DNA of 64,000 nt, from the NCBI GenBank assembly GCA_025617375.2, contig JAMYGW020000003.1, positions 1,550,001 to 1,614,000 on the forward strand, written 5' to 3'. The notes beneath the pieces are model-generated. The model made no database searches. It had not been told where the DNA came from and saw only the letters and a program-made list of their open reading frames with translations. Source of the DNA: Acarospora socialis. Lineage: Eukaryota > Ascomycota > Lecanoromycetes > Acarosporales > Acarosporaceae. The position numbers were made by a program, and so were the translations under genes. Shown piece by piece: positions 1 through 10,948 of the stretch; position 1 is the stretch's first letter; every line of letters starts with the position of its first letter.

Positions 1-27
1 AACGAATCATGAGCTAGCCATATTTCA

Positions 28-330
28 ATGTCGTCGTCTACTGCACAGAACAGCAATCACGTTCTGCAACAGCATCTCAACCGTTTGCTCGAGACTCGTG
101 CATATCCCAAAACGATTTGCCCTTCTGAGGTTCCTCGTGCTCTTATAGCAGGTGATTTGGCGGCGATGGGAGCATCGAGTTGGAGAGCTCTCATGCCAGA
201 TGTGCGTAAGCTTGTCTGGGAGATGAGAGACCGTGGCGAGGTGGAGGTCCTGCAGCACGGAGAGGTTCTGGGGGACCATGTCGGTTTGGAGGACGTCAAA
301 GGCCCGATCCGGGTTCGGAAGAAGACCTAA
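28..330 (+). CDS. DUF3253 family small protein
   Basis: Single-exon reading frame of 100 residues starting at an ATG. The sequence follows the DUF3253 pattern closely: a helical N-terminus, the segment KTICPSEVPRAL, then WRALMPDVRKLVWEMRDRGEVEVLQHGE and a C-terminal GPIRVRKK. In this family the motif order looks like a small winged-helix fold, but no biochemical role is established to my knowledge. The protein is about the usual family length, so it looks whole. It lies at the window edge and the next gene starts more than 1 kb away, so nothing about its job can be read from context. Confidence 0.8.
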   Translation: MSSSTAQNSNHVLQQHLNRLLETRAYPKTICPSEVPRALIAGDLAAMGASSWRALMPDVRKLVWEMRDRGEVEVLQHGEVLGDHVGLEDVKGPIRVRKKT

Positions 331-1407
331 GAGCGTACCAGGACTCTAAACGCGCAGCCTCAATGTCTGAGGTTATTCCTGGTTTTGCCGTTGTCACGCA
401 TAAAGTACAGGCTGAGTGAGTCTGGGTCACTCGGGCTGCGAAAGCACATTTTCAACGAACCGCGATCTCTGTCTGGAGCCGAACGCAGCTCAAGCATTCC
501 AAGTGAACAACGGAACGTAGGTGTTGCTCGCATCACACTGCTTCCCCAGATTCACGACTTGCAGCTGGATGAAGCTCGGCATATGGGCCAATTGAGTGCT
601 GCCGGTTATACATGTCCGTCGAGTCACTCATCTAAAACTTGCTGCTGGTTCGCCTTGTCGTGCTAGCCTGCAGCTACCACCAGGCTCTCGGGGCTGGCGG
701 GGGAAAAGAGCTTAGGCGAGTAACATGATACGGGTACCTGTTTCCGCTACTGGAATTCTTGGCTTCAAAGGCAGAGTGGCTGGCTATGGATATTTTGCGG
801 TGCTTGGTGATAGCTTCAGCCACCCTTTTCTCTATGCCGTTAGCGCCGTCCGTGTCATTCATATAGTCTTTCGTCCTAATCATGTAAATACACATAATCT
901 CTGTAGACTCAGTTCCGGTAGGCAGTCAATTGGAGACCTCTAATTCATCTTTGCAAAAGAATCTCATGAAGAAATCTAAGAGCTCAAAGATCTAGGAGTT
1001 CGAGGGACTTCGTATCCCTGTACTTGAATACCAACACCTGTTTGGAGGCCCTCGGGCGCTCGCGTAACCTATCTCCAGCCTCCAGGATTAACAACATCAA
1101 CAAAACCTCCGGACAAGCAACTGCTCGCATCTCGACATTTGTATAGCTGCGGCAGTACTCAAAAAATATCTAGCATACTTTAAATAATCCGAAGATCCGT
1201 CCTGGAAGCATCAATGCATTAATTTCTATGCTGTGCTTTCGTCAGTGCGCCGAAAACATTGCAGCCACGCAATCTCGACCAAGTGATTACGTCTCGTCCT
1301 ACATATGTATCAGGTCTAACGCAGACCCCACCGATCGTGCGAGTTCACAATCGCTTCTTCGCCCTCTGAGCTGTCCGTAACCTTCAACTATATCCACCAA
1401 AGCAGCT
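331..1407. other. intergenic, no gene seen
   Basis: Short frames occur on both strands here but none has a recognisable domain or convincing splice partners. The distal part presumably holds the promoter of the C2-domain gene starting at 1408; I see no clear regulatory motif. Confidence 0.5.
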
Positions 1408-4126
1408 ATGGCAACGTTGGGTGAAGTGGCCATGGCGGCACTGGGCGGCGTGCACACGTCCGGGATCTACGCAGATATGACAGTGGATGGGCCAGAAATC
1501 GGTACTTTAGTTGTCGTCTTCGATCGAGCGAAGAACTTACCGAACCGGAAGAGCATGGGTAAACAAGATCCTTATTGTGCTGCTCGCCTTGGAAAGTGGG
1601 CCAAGAAGACAGAGACCGACAAAAGAGGTGGACAAACCCCTCGATGGTACGCCTGATCGGTTGGCCCCAATGAGGTGTATACACTAATTCTGGTGAGGTG
1701 ATAGGGACCAGGAGCTACGATTTACCGTTCACGACTCACCCGATTACTACCAGCTGAAAGTCTCAGTCTTCAATGATGACAAGAAGACTGATTTGATTGG
1801 TGAGACTTGGGTATCTCTAGAAAATATCGTCGTTCCTGGAGGAGGTCAGAACGACTTGTGGCACAATTTAAGCTGCAAGGGCAAGTATGCGGGGGAGATT
1901 AGGATCGAATTGACGTACTATGACACACGTCCGAGGGAGGAAAAGCCGGTCGAGAGGAGACGAGAAAGTGCAAGGAATGGTCCCGACGAGACAGGAATGG
2001 AGAGCCTTTCTGGACCAAGACAACCGAAACCATTGAAGCGACGACCGTTACCTGCTGATCCCACGGACTCCTCTCCTTTGCGACCGACAATGCCGAGCCA
2101 CTCGCAGTCCTCTCCTGTTTCATTCACCCCACCACAATCCCAGCAACCTCCACAGTATTCTCGAGCACACCAACCTTCACATCATCGATACTCTCAGAAT
2201 GGCCACTCTCATGATTCTCCAGCGGACAGGAGCCGATCGTACCAATTGCCAGCTCAAGGCAATATTGCGATGGCGCCGTTGCCACAAGCCATGGATTCGG
2301 CGCACCCTGAGATCTATGACCCCGGAGACACCGACTATATCCCAGGTAACATGTTGGGGCGCTACAATTCGTTTGAGAATGAGGATGTGAAGGTCCGACA
2401 ACCACAGCAGTTCCAACCAAACGATTACGGAGATGTATCACCCGCTTCTCTACCATCCCATAACAATCATACAAGCCTACCTCAACAGTCAAGGCATCGA
2501 ATACTTCCATCCAGGCTGCCTCACTCGAACTCGACACCAGTAACGGGAGACTATCAAACCATGCCAGAAGTTCGCCGCCGCCATCTTGATCAAGAATACG
2601 ACCAAGGCGACTACGGGTCATCACCACTCCACAGCTACCAGGCGAGCCCGACACCACTGGACCAGTCTCACACATCTTACGGTTATGATCCACGGTTTAT
2701 GCAGCCATCAGTCGAAGACGAAGAGCCTCCACCGCCGCCACCTATTCATCGCAGTAGTGCCCCTCAACTACCGCGATATGAACCGCAAAGACAAACCAAA
2801 TATCATCAAATATCCGCACCTGCGCCACTGAATATTCGCGGTAGTCGAAACAGCGCCTCGCCGACTCCGCAGAGCTTTCAAGAAATGGAGCTCTATCACG
2901 ATCAAGACGAGCATGAATACAATCCATCGCCGTCTTCAGGGCGAGGTTTCTCACAACCTGGTGGATCAAATTTCCCACACGCCCAGTACACGCAACCTCA
3001 ACGTCGGCAGTCTCAAGACCCTACAACGATGTCACGGCCTGGTGAAGGGAGCTCTGTTTTGCCACAGAGTCTCGTTGCAGGCTATAACCCCCGCTTGGGC
3101 GAGGATGAGCCAGCCTTCGCGAATCACGATAGACGTATGAGCGCCAGGGTAAGCAACGGACCAGGGCCTCCACCCACGCATCAGCATAGTGGGTCATATG
3201 AGACTCAACCCGAAGGACATGCTCACCCCCGTCCGGATGCTGCCATGTCCAGACCACTAGCTGCCAGAGGTGGCAACCAAGCTCAGCGATCATTTGCGCC
3301 AATGATCAAGCCTCAAGCCGTTAGCCCCGACTCTCGCACACCAATCCGTAAATCGGTCAGCCCTCAGCCAGGTCCACGCCCTCGTTCAAGCGTTCCTTTC
3401 TCCCCCGACTCATACGACGCTTTCAATCCCCAAATTGCTTCAACTTCGAGTGTCAACCTACCAGGTAGCCAGTACCACACCCCTGAGCTTGCAAAACAAG
3501 CATCGAGACAGGGTCTACGCGAACCCTCACACGACGAGGAACCGATTATCGGCGACGACGGGCGGGTCATAGATCCATCTGAATATTTACCCACCGAAAC
3601 TTGGGCTCCGGAGCCGGAAAGGAAGAATGCCAGAAAAGCACCCGAGCCAGTGACTAGGTCTAGACCATCACCACAAGGTGCCCAACCCATGCCACCAGCC
3701 GGACGTCGACCCTTGCGCGACGGCGCCGCTCGACCGCATTCTATATCCACACCTATATACGCTCATTCGCCGGATACCGTGTCGCCATCTTCGGCGCCCC
3801 GCAACCGCCTACAGAAGAGGTTGATGATCACGCCCACTCAACCGAACTCAAGCCCGGCAGTACCTACAATCCACTCCATGCCCCGGTCCTTACCACGAGC
3901 ATCAACTTCCGACTACCCCCTGCCTGAGCATGAGAATTACGGCTACGGCGATGGTAGTCCTCATTATGCCAGAGGTTCACCGACCGGCCCTCCACCAATC
4001 CCGGCTAAGCTGCCGCTTGCGACGTGTCAGGAAGGCTACGGCACATTGTCTTTGAGCGAAGAAATGAGGAGGATCGATATAGGTGTCGGTGCTGGTTCTG
4101 GGAGAACTAGGAGGAGAGGAGTTTGA
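1408..4126 (+). CDS. C2-domain protein, Fic1/Inn1-like, with long Pro/Ser-rich tail
   Basis: Two exons, 1408-1646 and 1705-4126, joined across a 58-bp intron (donor GTACGC, acceptor ATAG); the splice rebuilds one C2 domain at a Trp codon and gives 886 residues. The C2 domain is at about residues 20-155: LVVVFDRAKNLPNR, KQDPYC, TPRWDQELRFTV and DDKKTDLIGETW mark the strands and calcium-loop positions. The remaining 700 residues are low-complexity, rich in Pro, Ser, Gln and His, with PxxP stretches including a hexaproline run near residue 415. This is the layout of fungal cytokinesis proteins (Fic1 in fission yeast, Inn1 in budding yeast), where the C2 domain acts at the division-site membrane and the PxxP motifs bind SH3 proteins such as Cyk3 and Hof1. 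That function is inferred from layout and from the C2 sequence; the tail is too unconserved to add support. Confidence 0.8.
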
Positions 4127-4522
4127 CTCCAACGAGGCTTTGCATATTGGCAGTATCTTTGATCTGGCAGGTAATATTGAACATGTATACATGGGCAGGG
4201 GATTGGGTGGACGGCAGTAGATTCTATGCAGCGCCAGAAGCATGCATGTACATATCATTCTAGGGATACAAATCTATAATACGTTACGCGATACTTGTGT
4301 GATAATTCCCCATTCATGCTTGAGACCTGGCTCCCAATAGGGTGCATATGTTCTAAGTAAACGCTGGGACGCGGTGTCCTAACAAGAAAGTAATGAATCT
4401 AATCGATAGGAAAATGGTGAAAGGTAAGACATATTCTGCCGGCAGTACCCCGAACGCACCAAGGCGGTGAAGCGACGACCATCCAGTCCACCCACTCACC
4501 AACCCTTCCCTCCCCACCCACA
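4127..4522. other. intergenic, no gene seen
   Basis: Holds the 3' end of the C2-domain gene and the 5' region of the next gene. A C-rich tract begins at about 4490. If the next gene has a separate first exon it should lie here, but no ATG-bearing exon with a matching phase could be found. Confidence 0.4.
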
Positions 4523-5866
4523 ATGTAGCAGTCCTCACAACCCGCCGCCAATGGCGCCTCCAACCTTCGTACGCACCTCTTCCCCGCCCCCTCCCACTTT
4601 CTCCACACTAACGCCCAACAAACCCAGACGCCCTCCCCCCACCGCTTCCTCACCCAACCCCGCGCTCCGCCCTCCTCGCTCCGGACCGTCCAGCGCCCCC
4701 TCGTCACCACCTCCTCCACCTCCTCTCAATTCGCGCCCACCCCGCGCTTCTCGCTGTCTTCTACAACACCAGAACAACCAGACGATGTCATCCTGACGTC
4801 CTCGTCTCCGCCGGCGTCTACGTCGCCGCTGGTGTCGCGCCCTCGACCGCACGTGAGGCTGCAGAGAGGGGAGGAGATTGAGGATAGCGAGCAGGAGGAG
4901 GGAGAGGGACGGGCGAGGCATGCGCGCGAGAGAGCGTCCGCAGACAGGGTTGAGGAGATGCGGCCTGATGACGACGATGAGCGACGGGCAGCACGAGGGC
5001 ACAAGCGGCGGCGTCTTTCGATCGAGTCTTGGGGCCACGAGGGACCTGAATACGTACACGGTGGGGAACCAACAACGAAGAGACCGCGCGAAGTGATTAC
5101 CATCTCCTCGTCCGCGCCGTCGTCGCGCTCCCCGTCTCCAACTCCGTCTCCCTCTCCATCTCCGTCCGACACCGCCCAGCTGCAACCAAACACCGACCGC
5201 GCACTCTCGCCACCCCTTCCCACAACAACCACAACAACCCTCAAAGCAGCAAGAGAAACACCAACAGCACCAACCCCACCACATCCCCAACCCCCACGCT
5301 TCCGCCTACCCCTCCCAACCCCCTCCGTCCCCCTCACTATCTCTCATCCCACCGCCACCACCACCACCTCACCAACCATCTTCCTCCTCCCTCCCGCCCA
5401 GCCTCCCTCCCCCACCTCGCACGACCCCCTCCCAGAACTCTTCTCGCCGCACCGCCGCGGACAGAAGTTCCTCCCCGACGGCCTCGCGGCCACGGTGCGC
5501 GATTGGGTCGTTGAGGTGGGGAGTCGGGGTCGGAGTCAAAGTCAAAGGGGTGGTCGAGGGCGAGGGCAACGACATGGAGACTGGGGGGAGAGAGGGGGTG
5601 AGGGTGAGGGAGAGGGAGAAGGCGAGGTGCGGATGCGGGTGCTGGAGGTCTGGGGTGGTGGCAATGTGGTGCTTGTGCGAGGGATGATGGGATTGGGGAC
5701 TGGAGAGGAGAGTGGACGGAAGTGGATGTTGATGGGTGGTGGTGGGAGTGGGGCGGAGGTACGGACGGGGGTGGTGGTGGTTGTGAAGGCGCCGGTGTGG
5801 GAGGTGGAGGTTAGGGGTGAGAGGTGGGGGGTTGGGGTTGAGTGGAGGGTTGGTGGTGGTGGTTGA
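4523..5866 (+). CDS. conserved fungal protein of unknown function, start disturbed
   Basis: An open frame runs from 4529 to the stop at 5866 (445 codons). It has the character of a real protein: an N-terminal Gln/Pro/Ser-rich part with QFAPTPRFSLSS, an acidic stretch (GEEIEDSEQEEGEG), and a C-terminal region with LPELFSPHRRGQKFLPDGLA and then a beta-rich part ending VVVVKAPVWEVEV / RWGVGVEWRV. I believe I recognise this pattern from uncharacterised filamentous-fungal proteins but can name no function. The oddity is the start: the only in-frame ATG near the 5' end, at 4523, is followed directly by TAG at 4526. Either TAG is a 3' splice site for a first exon I cannot find, or codon 2 carries a recent nonsense change. 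Downstream the frame is intact, which argues against an old pseudogene. It converges with MRC1. Confidence 0.55.
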
Positions 5867-6083
5867 TGATCAGATGGAATGAGGATATGGTGATGACACT
5901 GCTGAGCGTCGAGGGGCTTTATGGCTTGCTTACAGACGGATGGACGGACGGACGGGTTGCTCTGATAGACAACAGTAACAGACTCCATCCTAGCTATCTA
6001 CCAATAGCAATACCCATACCCATAACCATCCACCCTCCCACTCCCCACAGCGCAGGGCAAGGCAGGGCAGGATAAGGGAACCC

Positions 6084-9000
6084 CTACCCCCACCTCCCCT
6101 CCCCAAAAACACCCACCACCCCCCTCCGCTCCCTAACCGCAACCCTCAACCTCCCCACCTCCCTCTCCCTCACCCGCCCCTCCACCAACGCCCTCCTTTC
6201 CCTCTCCCGCGCGAAATAATTAATGCTGCTTTTCTTCGAGCCCCCCATCTTCATCTTCACCCCGCCAGCTCCCTCTCCACCTGTACTCCCCACCGCCGCC
6301 GTCGCCGTCGCCATCCGCTCCGTGACGCCGTGATTCGTTTCCGACGAGCCCGTGACCTGCGTCGTCGCGCGCCGCAGCAGACTCGGCACGCGGAAGGCCG
6401 ACGGCAAAGCGGCGGCCGCAGAGGGATCGTAGAAGGCGAGTTTAGTGTTTCCAGATGACGCGGCGGCGGCAGAGGAGGCGCGCTTGAGCGCGATGCGGTC
6501 GATGATGGGGTTTGTGGGGCGGCGCCAGTGACTGGCGCCGGGGTCTGGGTTTGGGGGTTTCCGTGCCTGTTCACGGCTGTCATGGTCGTCGTCGTCGAGG
6601 CTGTGGTTGTGGTTGTCGTCGTCTTCGACGTCCGAAGATTCGAGTCCCAGGGCGACAGGAGCCTCTGCGTGCGGTTCCTCGAGGAGAAAGGAGACGGACG
6701 CGCGGATTTCGGCCAGGGTGGCTGGTTTCTTTGCTTTGTGCGCACGGCGAAGATGCGGTGGGGGTCGACGGTTTGCGGTGTCGGGGATGGAGTCTTCAAG
6801 TGGGCGTTTGCGTTTGTTCGGTGGAGCTGCGGTTTGAGATTGAGAGTCCGCACCACCGCCTGTCTGAGTGTCCTGCAATGCGTCATCATCCGGCGCTCCA
6901 TCGAGGAAATCGAGACCGTCGTCGTCGTCGGCGTCTCTTTCTCGGTCCTCAATCGCACGCAGGAAGGCGAGTTTCTTAGGGTTGTCGGCGATCTTGCCGA
7001 TGTTTTCGTCCGCCAGCAGGGCTTTTCGCATCTTGGCGAATTCGCGCTGCTTCCTGCGCCGGCGCGCCTCGCCGTCGTCGGAGTCGTCGGAGAGGTCGAT
7101 GTCAGCGCCGCGTTTGCGGCGTAGTAGGCCGCTGTTCATGTCTTTGAAGAGCTTCTCGACGGCTTTGGCGTCCGAGGCTCGTTCTTTGTCGCTGTAAGTG
7201 GGTATGTCAGTAGGGGCGTTATAGATGAGATGAGTGGATTCTTGTGCGGCAAGAACTTACGCATAGAAGGCGGCGAGCTTCCTCTCATCAACCTTGATGT
7301 CGCTCTCGTCGATCATCTTCTGCATATCTTCGTCTTCCGACCCGCCGCTCTCGTCGTCACTGGCGCCCCCGAGACCCGCGTACTCGTCTTCGGACTCCTC
7401 GGCCTGTTCTTCCACCATGCCTTTGGCCTCGCTCCTCTTCTTGTCAAACTCGTTCACTATAGGAACTGGCTCCTGAGCGGCTTTGCGCATAACATCGAAG
7501 GCATTCGGCGAGATCACAAAGTCCCCTTCTGTCTCAAGGGGTATGATGTCTTGTTCAGCGTCAGCAAGAACGGAGATCACTTCAGCTCTTCGTCGTAGAC
7601 GACCCTTTTTCTTGGTGACTGGCGAGAGCTCCTTCTCAACGCCAGATAGGAGAATCGTGTCTACAGTCGAAGGAGGCACCTTGCCAAAGTGGCCTGCTGT
7701 CGGGGAAGAAATTGCGAACCCCACATCTTGCGTAGGGTCTGGTAACTCAGAGTACTGTGTAGCCGTGGGCATGCGCTGCGTATCAAGCATGCTGTCATAC
7801 CGTATCTGTGACTGTGAATAGTGGAGATCTATATCCGGTCGTATGCCGGCTTCCTGAATCTCCTTTACTCGAGACTGAGTCTGACTCGATTGGCTATCCC
7901 GAACCACGTCTTCGAAGTCTTGAGCTACTGTAGCATCGAAGTCCGGAAAATTAGGCTCTGGCATACCCCGTAGGAAGGTTAATGAATCCTGCTCTTGGTC
8001 CAGAGAGTCGGCCATCACGATGTCATCGACTTGGGATTGGCTGTCAGCCATGGTGGCAGCAAATGCTTGAGTTAACCCTAACGGTATTCCGGCAGATGTT
8101 GGCAAGCCTGGGATGAACGGGTTCTGTACTGAGACAGCAGCCTCGGAAGAACAGCGAGTTTGTATTGAGTCGCCATCATCGTCATCATCGAGTATGACAC
8201 GAGTATTCTTGGACTTTCTGCGCATGTGTGTAGTCAGGGCTTGGTCCTCTTCATCTTCACTAGCCTCATTGGCCCCTTGCGCGTCTTCCTCCTCGTCCTC
8301 TGAGGCCTCTTGGTCAATCAACGCACCAATGTTCTCCGAGTTCTCATTCATAGCACGTTTATCTTCCTCATCATCCTGTACGTCCGCATCTCCTTCGACT
8401 TCCTCTTCATCATTGTTACTACCCTCCTCCCCCTCCTCCCCCTCCCCATCCTCCTCCTCCTCATCCGAGCCCGAAAGCTCAACCTTTTCCTGCTCAACGT
8501 CATCCACGTACTCCTCGTCGTCTTCATCACTCGTATCAGCCAACCCCTCCGGCTTCCCACTTTCCCTCCCATCCTTCTTTGCTGCATTCTTCTCCTTCTT
8601 CATGATATCCTCCGCTTCCCTCCTCGCCTTTTCCACCAGATCCTCGACCTCAGCCTGATCCCTTTGTCTCTCCTCGGCCGTCTGCACCACGATACCCTTA
8701 TCGCGCAGCTGCTGCAATTTTTCCGCGCGCTCTTGTGCCGCCTGCTGCCGAGCTCGTTTCCGGAGACACGTTTGCAAGTCTGTAGGGGTCATGGATGCCT
8801 TGGTCTTGCTGTTTTGCTTGCCCGGGGAAGCGAGGTTGGCCAGTGTCCGTAGGGTGAGTAGAGAGCGGGCATCAGTGGGCTTTTCTGCTGGCAGGCGGTC
8901 GAAGATGTCGGTCTTTTTAGGCTTTTGGACTGGCTCGGCCACGATTTCGAGATCACTGTCGGAGTCCACCATCCTGTTCTCAAGTTGTGCAAGTTGCATT

Positions 9001-10418
9001 GATGGGCAGACTTTTATTGGACGCTGAAATATTGTTTTCTTCTCCTTCCTAGGGGTTGGCGATCTCTCAGGCTCGGTAACCTTGCTCTTACCTTTGTCCA
9101 ATCGGTGTACAGGTTGTGTCATGACATCCTCTATAGTGGGCAGTTCTTCGTCAGGTTTCATCGTCATCTCCGCACTATGCTCAGTAGAGGATATCACAGA
9201 GTCTCTGTATCCTGCGTCCATTTTCATCACGGAAGCCTCACCACAAACAGGACTTGTTGGCGGCGTCTCCCGCAGGTGCAGCCCTTCAACATCCGACACC
9301 GCCGCTGAGCTCGCAGCAGTCGACGAGCTTGCTGCCGTGCCAGTATCTGTAGCCACGCCTCCAAGGGGTTTGAAATTGAACTTGGCGAAGAAACTCTCTT
9401 TCGTAATCTTCTTCTTCGTTCTGGCCTGATGTGCCAGTTGCATATTGCGACTCATCCGTTGGGTTTCGCGATTCATCTCCTCAAGCGCCTTCTTACTCGC
9501 CTTACGCGTCGGACGTGCTCCTTGCGTCAATTTCCGTCCGCCAGCATTTCCATCGCTATCGTCCTCTGAGCCTACCACCGGGCTGTATCCTCGTGCAAGT
9601 CGTTTGTGCTTGGATAGCACCTTCAACTGCGCCTCCCTCTCTGCCTGCTTTCGAGATTCGGCCTCTTCCTTCGCGAGGCGCTCTTCGCGCTTTCGTGCAA
9701 CAAGAGCGAGAAACCGAGAGTTCTCAGTCGGTCGGGTGGGCAGGTCAGAATCAGAGCCGTTGGAGCCAGTGGCCACGGCTTCAGCTTCTTTGTGTGGAGA
9801 TCCGATGCCTGGCGATAGGAACAGTCCTGGTGAGGATCTTGGAGACTGTAGTCCAGGCGACGTCGGCGTTCCCTGACGGCTTGTCCGTGCCAGTGTCCTC
9901 TTCTCCCGCCGTCGAGCTCCGGCATCTGCGGTTCGCCTATTGTCTTCCGAACTTGCTTCGGCTGGGTCATCCCTCTCTGTACTAAACCCTGTACTACCTT
10001 CATCACTTCGCTTCGCACCTCGCATAAGCTGTCTCTTCACCTTCTCATACGCGCTCTCTCCCCGCTGCTGCTTTTCTACCACCCTCTCCTTTGTACCCAG
10101 CATACGCGCCGCCAACCTCCCCTTCGGCACAATCGGCATCACTTCCTCTGTATCTTCTTCCCCATCATCGTCACTGTTACGAATTCTTTCCTGGTTGGGA
10201 GGTGCGGTGCCTGAAGCGGCTCCTCGACCGTCGCGGTCTGCACTGGTATTGTTTTTAGTCCCAACCTCCACATCCGAGTCATCGTTAATGGCAGCGAGCA
10301 AAGCGCGAACTTTACTCTTGGGCGTGAGTTCGCCGGACGGAGATCCAAGGCTGATGGTTGAGGGCGTGGAAGTGCTGGAAGGGCCGTGTTGGCGGGACGG
10401 CGTGGATGGTGAGGACAT
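6084..10418 (-). CDS. MRC1: Mrc1/Claspin-like mediator of the replication checkpoint
   Basis: Two exons on the minus strand, 10418-7261 and 7191-6084, with a 69-bp intron (donor GTAAGT, acceptor ACAG); 1,421 residues. The intron splits the conserved MRC1-like domain, and splicing restores KLAAFYADKERASDAK with the downstream KMRKALLADENIGKIADNPKKL on exon 2. The protein is highly charged, with long Glu/Asp runs near residues 650-700 and predicted coiled coil around the Arg/Glu-rich segments. An SQ/TQ cluster near residues 830-890 (QSSQTQSR, YSQSQIRYDS, LDTQRMPTATQYSEL, DPTQ) fits phosphorylation by Mec1/ATR-type kinases. Mrc1 travels with the replisome, couples helicase to polymerase epsilon and carries the S-phase checkpoint signal to Rad53/Chk-type kinases. 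Length, domain and SQ/TQ content all agree. The coding strand turns very G-rich in its last 250 bp. Confidence 0.92.
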
Positions 10419-10948
10419 TGAGAGCTCCTACTATTTGTTCTATTAAGGAAAGGAGAAATGCGTCCGAACTCATTTGAGAATCTTGTTCTGCGTGGCCTCT
10501 GTGGTGTAATGGTGTGTAATTGGTGATTGTTGTGTGTGGATAAAGATGTCTGGGTGTAGGAGACGCGAAGGTTTGGCGACGCGTTGATGTGCGCTAGTCT
10601 TTACGCGATTAGCTTAGGAAGCGATGACCGACGAGACCGAAGCTTGTATCAGTACTAGGTAGGTAGACCGTGACGATTGATCCCAGAAGCATACTGGAAT
10701 CGCTCGCATCTCTTTAGACTTCTCCAGAGCCAACGATTACGAGACTGTGATCCTCATGCAGAACACTTGTTATCTTAACACTACAAATTGCAGCGTCGCT
10801 ACGTCGGGGAAACGGACATCTCAGGACATCTCTGGAGCAGGGCTGTTTCGAGTTCTTTCACAAGATTGTATACGCCGGCCAAATAACACAGGGTATATCA
10901 AAAAGAGGTGTGCTCGTTCTTAAATCTCCAACACCAATCAACACAAGA
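10419..10948. other. intergenic: MRC1 promoter and chitin synthase 3' region
   Basis: Both neighbours are on the minus strand, so this holds the MRC1 upstream region (10419 onward) and the downstream region of the chitin synthase gene. No repeat or RNA gene is seen. Confidence 0.5.

Noticed and set aside
2124-2693. Minus-strand frame of 189 codons
   Set aside because: Antisense to the low-complexity tail of the C2-domain gene; no domain.
8113-8658. Plus-strand frame of 181 codons, rich in Ser
   Set aside because: It is the antisense shadow of the acidic Glu/Asp runs of MRC1.
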